From Saccharomyces mikatae IFO 1815 (lineage: Eukaryota; Ascomycota; Saccharomycetes; Saccharomycetales; Saccharomycetaceae), in contig NC_079271.1 of the NCBI RefSeq assembly GCF_947241705.1, forward strand, positions 434,001 through 498,000: a stretch of DNA of 64,000 nucleotides. Reading direction: 5' to 3'. The notes beneath the pieces are model-generated. The model was not told the DNA's origin. It did no database searches and was given only the letters and a program-made list of their open reading frames with translations. Below are positions 60,090-64,000 of the stretch, piece after piece. A program made the translations under genes and the position numbers. Positions within the stretch are counted from its first letter, which is position 1; each line of letters begins with the position of its first letter.

Positions 60090-63000
60090 ATGAAAAGAAT
60101 AAGATTACCTTGGTTTAATACGGGAGCTTCATACTCGAATCTTAATGATTCTCCTAGCTCAAGAAGTAAAAATAATTCTAATAATAACTCTCGTTTCGAA
60201 AAATATCGTTCACTCACAAGATTTGATTTGATCAACTCCATACTACTATTTGGGATGCTATTTTTACTGGCTGTCTTCATCATTGCATTATATTTAACAA
60301 GGAACTCTAGGCTCACGTACTCGCATGCTTCGAGGGCAGTTTTATTTAACCCTTTGGCTGTGATATCAGAGTCACTGTCAAATCATACGTTAAACTATGA
60401 TCCAGAAGCTAGGGAATCATCCAAGAAATTGTACGAACTTCTTTCTGATTTCAACACAGCCTACTATGATGACGAGAATATGATTTTAGGAAGCAACTTA
60501 TTTTCAAAGAATACATACTCAAGACAACCATATGTGGCTAACGGTTATATTGGCAGCCGTATCCCCAATATTGGGTTTGGGTACGCATTAGACACTCTGA
60601 ATTTTTATACTGACGCGCCAGGTGCCTTAAACAACGGCTGGCCCTTAAGAAATCATAGATTTGCTGGTGCGTTTGTATCAGACTTTTATTGTCTAGAACC
60701 GAAACTAAACTCAACAAACTTCCCCGAATTGGATGATGTAGGATATTCTACCGTTATTTCATCCATTCCACAATGGACTAATTTACAGTTCTCGATAGCA
60801 AACGATTCTAAATGGTTCAATCCCCAAAACGTTACTTTGGATGATGTAACCAACTACAGCCAAAATTTGTCGATGAAAGATGGTATTGTAACTACCGAGT
60901 TAGATTGGTTAAGTGGTCAAGTACATGTTAAAAGTGAAATTTGGGCACACAGACATATTCATCCACTGGGCGTAGTTTCTTTAGAAATCTCTCTGAATAC
61001 GAACCATTCACTTTCAGGTTCTGATTCTTTAGATGTTAATATATGGGATATACTCGATTTCAGCACATCGCATAGGACAGTTTTACACACTACGGGAACA
61101 GACGAAAAGAACAATGCAATCTTCATGATTGTTCAACCAAATAACGTGCCAACCTCTAATTGTGCTATTTACTCAACATGTACTCTAAGGTATGAAAATT
61201 CTACAGAAGCAATCAACTCTCGTGAATCCTATGAAGATGGAAACGCTTCATCAAACGTTTATAACGTTGTTTTAACGGAGGATCAACCCAAAATAATTGT
61301 TCATAAATATGTTGGTATTATGTCTACTGAATTTAACAAGAACAAGGACCAGCAAGACAACACTAATATAGATCTAGCCAAAATGATAGCTTGTAATAGT
61401 AAAGGTAATTACGAACGGCTTTTATCAAGTCACAAGCGTGCATGGTATGACCTTTACAATGATGCGTTCATTGAAATTCCCTCTGACAGTCTTTTAGAAA
61501 TGACTGCAAGGTCGTCCCTCTTTCATTTACTGGCAAATACTAGAGACTACAATGTTTCCAGCGATAGAGGTCTACCTGTGGGAGTTTCTGGTTTATCTTC
61601 AGATTCCTATGGTGGTATGGTGTTCTGGGATGCCGATATATGGATGGAACCTGCCCTATTACCTTTTTTTCCTAATGTGGCTCAAAATATGAATAATTAC
61701 AGAAATGCTACTCATTCCCAGGCAAAGCTAAACGCAGAGCAATATGGGTATCCAGGAGCCATATATCCTTGGACATCTGGTAAATACGCAAATTGCACTT
61801 CCACAGGTCCTTGTGTTGATTATGAATATCATATCAATGTTGATGTTGCTATGGCATCTTTCTCCATATACTTGAACGGCCATGAAGGAATTGATGATGA
61901 GTATTTGAGATATACCACATGGCCAATTATCAAGAACGCAGCTCAATTTTTTACTGCTTATGTTAAATACAATTCGTCTTTAGGGTTGTATGAAACTTAC
62001 AATTTGACAGACCCAGATGAATTTGCAAATCACGTTAACAATGGAGCTTTCACGAACGCTGGTATTAAAACGCTTCTAAAGTGGGCAACTGATATTGGTA
62101 ATCATCTTGGCGAAGTCATTGACCCCAAGTGGAGCGAAATCTCTAGAGATATCTATATTCCCAGATCCTCGTCTAATATCACTTTGGAATACTCTGGAAT
62201 GAATAGTTCAGTGGAGATTAAGCAGGCAGATGTGACTTTGATGGTTTATCCACTTGGGTATATCAATGACGAATCTATTTTAAATAATGCAATTAAAGAC
62301 CTTTATTATTATTCAGAAAGGCAATCTGCATCTGGACCAGCAATGACGTACCCAGTTTTCGTCGCGGCAGCTGCCGGCCTATTGAACCATGGTTCTTCTT
62401 CCCAAAGTTATCTGTATAAATCGGTTCTTCCATATTTGCGTGCTCCTTTTGCTCAATTTAGTGAACAATCAGACGACAACTTCTTAACAAATGGATTAAC
62501 CCAGCCGGCATTTCCCTTTTTAACAGCTAACGGTGGATTTCTACAGAGTATTTTGTTTGGATTAACAGGTATTCGATATTCTTATGAGGTTGATCCAGAT
62601 ACGAAAAAAATCAATCGTCTGTTAAGGTTCAATCCGATAGAACTTCCTTTGCTGCCCGGTGGTATTGCTATTAGAAACTTCAAGTATATGAACCAAGTTT
62701 TGGATATTATCATTGATGATCATAATGGTACAATCGTTCACAAATCTGGAAATGTTCCCATACATATTAAAATACCAAATAGATCTTTAATACATGATCA
62801 GGATATTAATTTTTATAATGGCTCTGACAAGGAAAGAAATTCAAATATACAACGTAGAGGAGTCGACCATGTTGGTGACCCTATGCGTATGGATCGGTAT
62901 GGTACTTACTATCTCTTGAAACCTAACCAAGAGCTAACAGTTCAATTGTTTAAGCCTGGTTTGAATGCAGAGAATAACATAGCAGAGAATAAACAAATAA

Positions 63001-63749
63001 CAAATCTAACGGCCGGTGTTTCTGGCGACGTTGCATTCTCTGCTTTAGATGGAAATAATTACACACATTGGCAGCCGTTGGACAAGACCCATCGTGCTAA
63101 GTTATTGATTGATTTAGGAGAATACAATGAGAAAGAGATTACCAAGGGAATGATTCTTTGGGGTCAAAGACCCGCAAAAAACATTTCTATTTCTATTTTG
63201 CCTCACTCTGAGAAAGCCGAGAATTTATTTGCTAACGTAACAGAAATCATGCAAAACGCAGGGAATGGTCAACTTCTTAATGAAACTATTGGTCAACTTC
63301 TGGATAATGCCGGAATTCCTGTTGAGAATGTAATTGATTTTGATGGTATAAAACCAGAGGATGAGGAATCTTTAGATGAAGTGCAAGCCTTGTTACATTG
63401 GAAGAAAGAAGACCTGGCGAAATTAATTGAGCAAATACCTAGGTTGAACTTTTTGAAGAGAAAATTTGTTAAGATTCTGGATAACATGTCCGTGAGTCCA
63501 AGCGAGCCATATTACGAAGCAAGTCGCAACCAATCGTTGATCGAGATATTGCCCAGTAATAGAACCACTTTTACTATTGATTATGGTAAATTGCAGGTGG
63601 GTGATAAAGGAAACACAGATTGGAGAAAAGCAAGGTACATAGTTGTGGCCGTACAAGGAGTGTATGATGATCATGACGATGACAACAAAGGGGCTACAAT
63701 CAAAGAAATTGTTCTCAACAGTGAAAACAAAACAATTGCATATAAGTAG
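60090..63749 (+). CDS. ATH1: Acid trehalase Ath1 (GH65)
   Basis: 1219 aa (about 1211 in S. cerevisiae). It hydrolyses external or vacuolar trehalose to glucose. A short basic cytosolic tail is followed by one transmembrane anchor at about 49-70 ([22 protein letters not shown] minus ends), so the rest faces the vacuole or cell surface, with many NxS/T sites. The GH65 catalytic (alpha/alpha)6 barrel covers about 450-850. It includes the substrate loop [14 protein letters not shown] near 508-521 and [10 protein letters not shown] near 579, where the family's catalytic glutamate lies. A beta-rich C-terminal part follows. Confidence 0.96.
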   Translation: MKRIRLPWFNTGASYSNLNDSPSSRSKNNSNNNSRFEKYRSLTRFDLINSILLFGMLFLLAVFIIALYLTRNSRLTYSHASRAVLFNPLAVISESLSNHTLNYDPEARESSKKLYELLSDFNTAYYDDENMILGSNLFSKNTYSRQPYVANGYIGSRIPNIGFGYALDTLNFYTDAPGALNNGWPLRNHRFAGAFVSDFYCLEPKLNSTNFPELDDVGYSTVISSIPQWTNLQFSIANDSKWFNPQNVTLDDVTNYSQNLSMKDGIVTTELDWLSGQVHVKSEIWAHRHIHPLGVVSLEISLNTNHSLSGSDSLDVNIWDILDFSTSHRTVLHTTGTDEKNNAIFMIVQPNNVPTSNCAIYSTCTLRYENSTEAINSRESYEDGNASSNVYNVVLTEDQPKIIVHKYVGIMSTEFNKNKDQQDNTNIDLAKMIACNSKGNYERLLSSHKRAWYDLYNDAFIEIPSDSLLEMTARSSLFHLLANTRDYNVSSDRGLPVGVSGLSSDSYGGMVFWDADIWMEPALLPFFPNVAQNMNNYRNATHSQAKLNAEQYGYPGAIYPWTSGKYANCTSTGPCVDYEYHINVDVAMASFSIYLNGHEGIDDEYLRYTTWPIIKNAAQFFTAYVKYNSSLGLYETYNLTDPDEFANHVNNGAFTNAGIKTLLKWATDIGNHLGEVIDPKWSEISRDIYIPRSSSNITLEYSGMNSSVEIKQADVTLMVYPLGYINDESILNNAIKDLYYYSERQSASGPAMTYPVFVAAAAGLLNHGSSSQSYLYKSVLPYLRAPFAQFSEQSDDNFLTNGLTQPAFPFLTANGGFLQSILFGLTGIRYSYEVDPDTKKINRLLRFNPIELPLLPGGIAIRNFKYMNQVLDIIIDDHNGTIVHKSGNVPIHIKIPNRSLIHDQDINFYNGSDKERNSNIQRRGVDHVGDPMRMDRYGTYYLLKPNQELTVQLFKPGLNAENNIAENKQITNLTAGVSGDVAFSALDGNNYTHWQPLDKTHRAKLLIDLGEYNEKEITKGMILWGQRPAKNISISILPHSEKAENLFANVTEIMQNAGNGQLLNETIGQLLDNAGIPVENVIDFDGIKPEDEESLDEVQALLHWKKEDLAKLIEQIPRLNFLKRKFVKILDNMSVSPSEPYYEASRNQSLIEILPSNRTTFTIDYGKLQVGDKGNTDWRKARYIVVAVQGVYDDHDDDNKGATIKEIVLNSENKTIAYK

Positions 63750-63880
63750 TGCTATTTTTTAATATTATAAGCTCGAACAAAAGTTATTGGCCGTTTTCTT
63801 GTGGAGTATATATTTTAAAAGCACACTACTACGGTTAAAGAATTGGTTTGCCCAATGGTAATAAAGATGGTGAGTAAGAT

Positions 63881-64000
63881 CTAACAGTGAAGCCTAACAG
63901 CATCATCTAGACTATACGAAGAAAAAGCGTATTTCTTACCCAAAAAATGACAAGCATTATCGGAAGAACCAAAGGCATACCTATTATTAAGTATCGTATT
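63881..64000 (-). CDS. C-terminal end of a possible minus-strand gene at the window edge
   Basis: From the window end the reverse strand stays open for 39 codons and stops with TAG at 63883-63881. The reading contains GSSDNACHFLGKKYAFSSYS and ends VRLHC. In S. cerevisiae the next gene after ATH1 is YPR027C on this strand, so this may be its C-terminus, but I do not remember that sequence well enough to confirm it. Another frame on the same strand is open for 30 codons, so chance is possible. Confidence 0.35.
   Translation of the reverse strand, partial: NTILNNRYAFGSSDNACHFLGKKYAFSSYSLDDAVRLHC

Overview
The window is pericentromeric and right-arm DNA of chromosome XVI from a budding yeast of the genus Saccharomyces. 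From left to right the genes are SNF8 (partial), HAT1, CEN16, CIT3, PDH1, tRNA-Phe, YPR003C, AIM45, HAL1, ICL2, REC8, tRNA-Gly, HAA1, SUT2, RPA135, tRNA-Lys, MIN8 (YPR010C-A), YPR011C, CMR3, YPR015C, TIF6, DSS4, RLF2, MCM4, ATP20, AGC1, SDD4 (YPR022C), EAF3, YME1, CCL1 and ATH1. As far as I recall it, this is the S. cerevisiae order from YPL002C to YPR026W with no gene gained or lost. The proteins recall their S. cerevisiae orthologues in length, but with many substitutions and small indels. The source is therefore probably another Saccharomyces species (S. uvarum/eubayanus, S. arboricola or S. kudriavzevii are candidates) and not S. cerevisiae itself. I cannot decide the species without an alignment.

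Positions 1-6900 hold the ESCRT-II gene end, the histone acetyltransferase gene, a complete point centromere (CDEI-CDEII-CDEIII, 1728-1845) and two genes of the mitochondrial 2-methylcitrate cycle (CIT3, PDH1). An intron-bearing tRNA-Phe follows, beside a nest of Ty1-type delta LTR fossils. Positions 6900-17000 are all on the minus strand: a SulP anion transporter, an ETF alpha subunit, HAL1, the third methylcitrate-cycle gene ICL2, and the meiotic kleisin REC8 with a URS1 site upstream. Positions 17000-29000 carry tRNA-Gly, two transcription factors (HAA1, SUT2), the Pol I subunit RPA135 with PAC and RRPE promoter boxes, tRNA-Lys, the tiny spliced gene MIN8 and a mitochondrial carrier.

Positions 29500-36800 are gene-poor. 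Two paralogous two-finger C2H2 genes, CMR3 and YPR015C, are separated by a 4.2-kb gap with no supportable gene. Positions 36800-48000 are dense in replication, chromatin and biogenesis genes (TIF6, DSS4, RLF2, MCM4, ATP20, AGC1). RLF2 has a palindromic pair of MCB boxes upstream. Positions 48000-64000 hold SDD4, EAF3, YME1, CCL1 and ATH1.

The most interesting signals beyond standard annotation are: (1) GC-rich motifs shared between the CIT3, PDH1 and ICL2 promoters, which suggest a common regulator of the methylcitrate cycle; (2) an 81-bp perfect inverted repeat made by two opposed delta LTRs, one inserted inside the other; (3) a long open frame that continues directly after the DSS4 stop and runs into the TIF6 promoter; (4) the 4.2-kb upstream desert of CMR3. 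I saw no new multigene defence or mobile system. Gene names rest on remembered family sequences and gene order, not on a database search.
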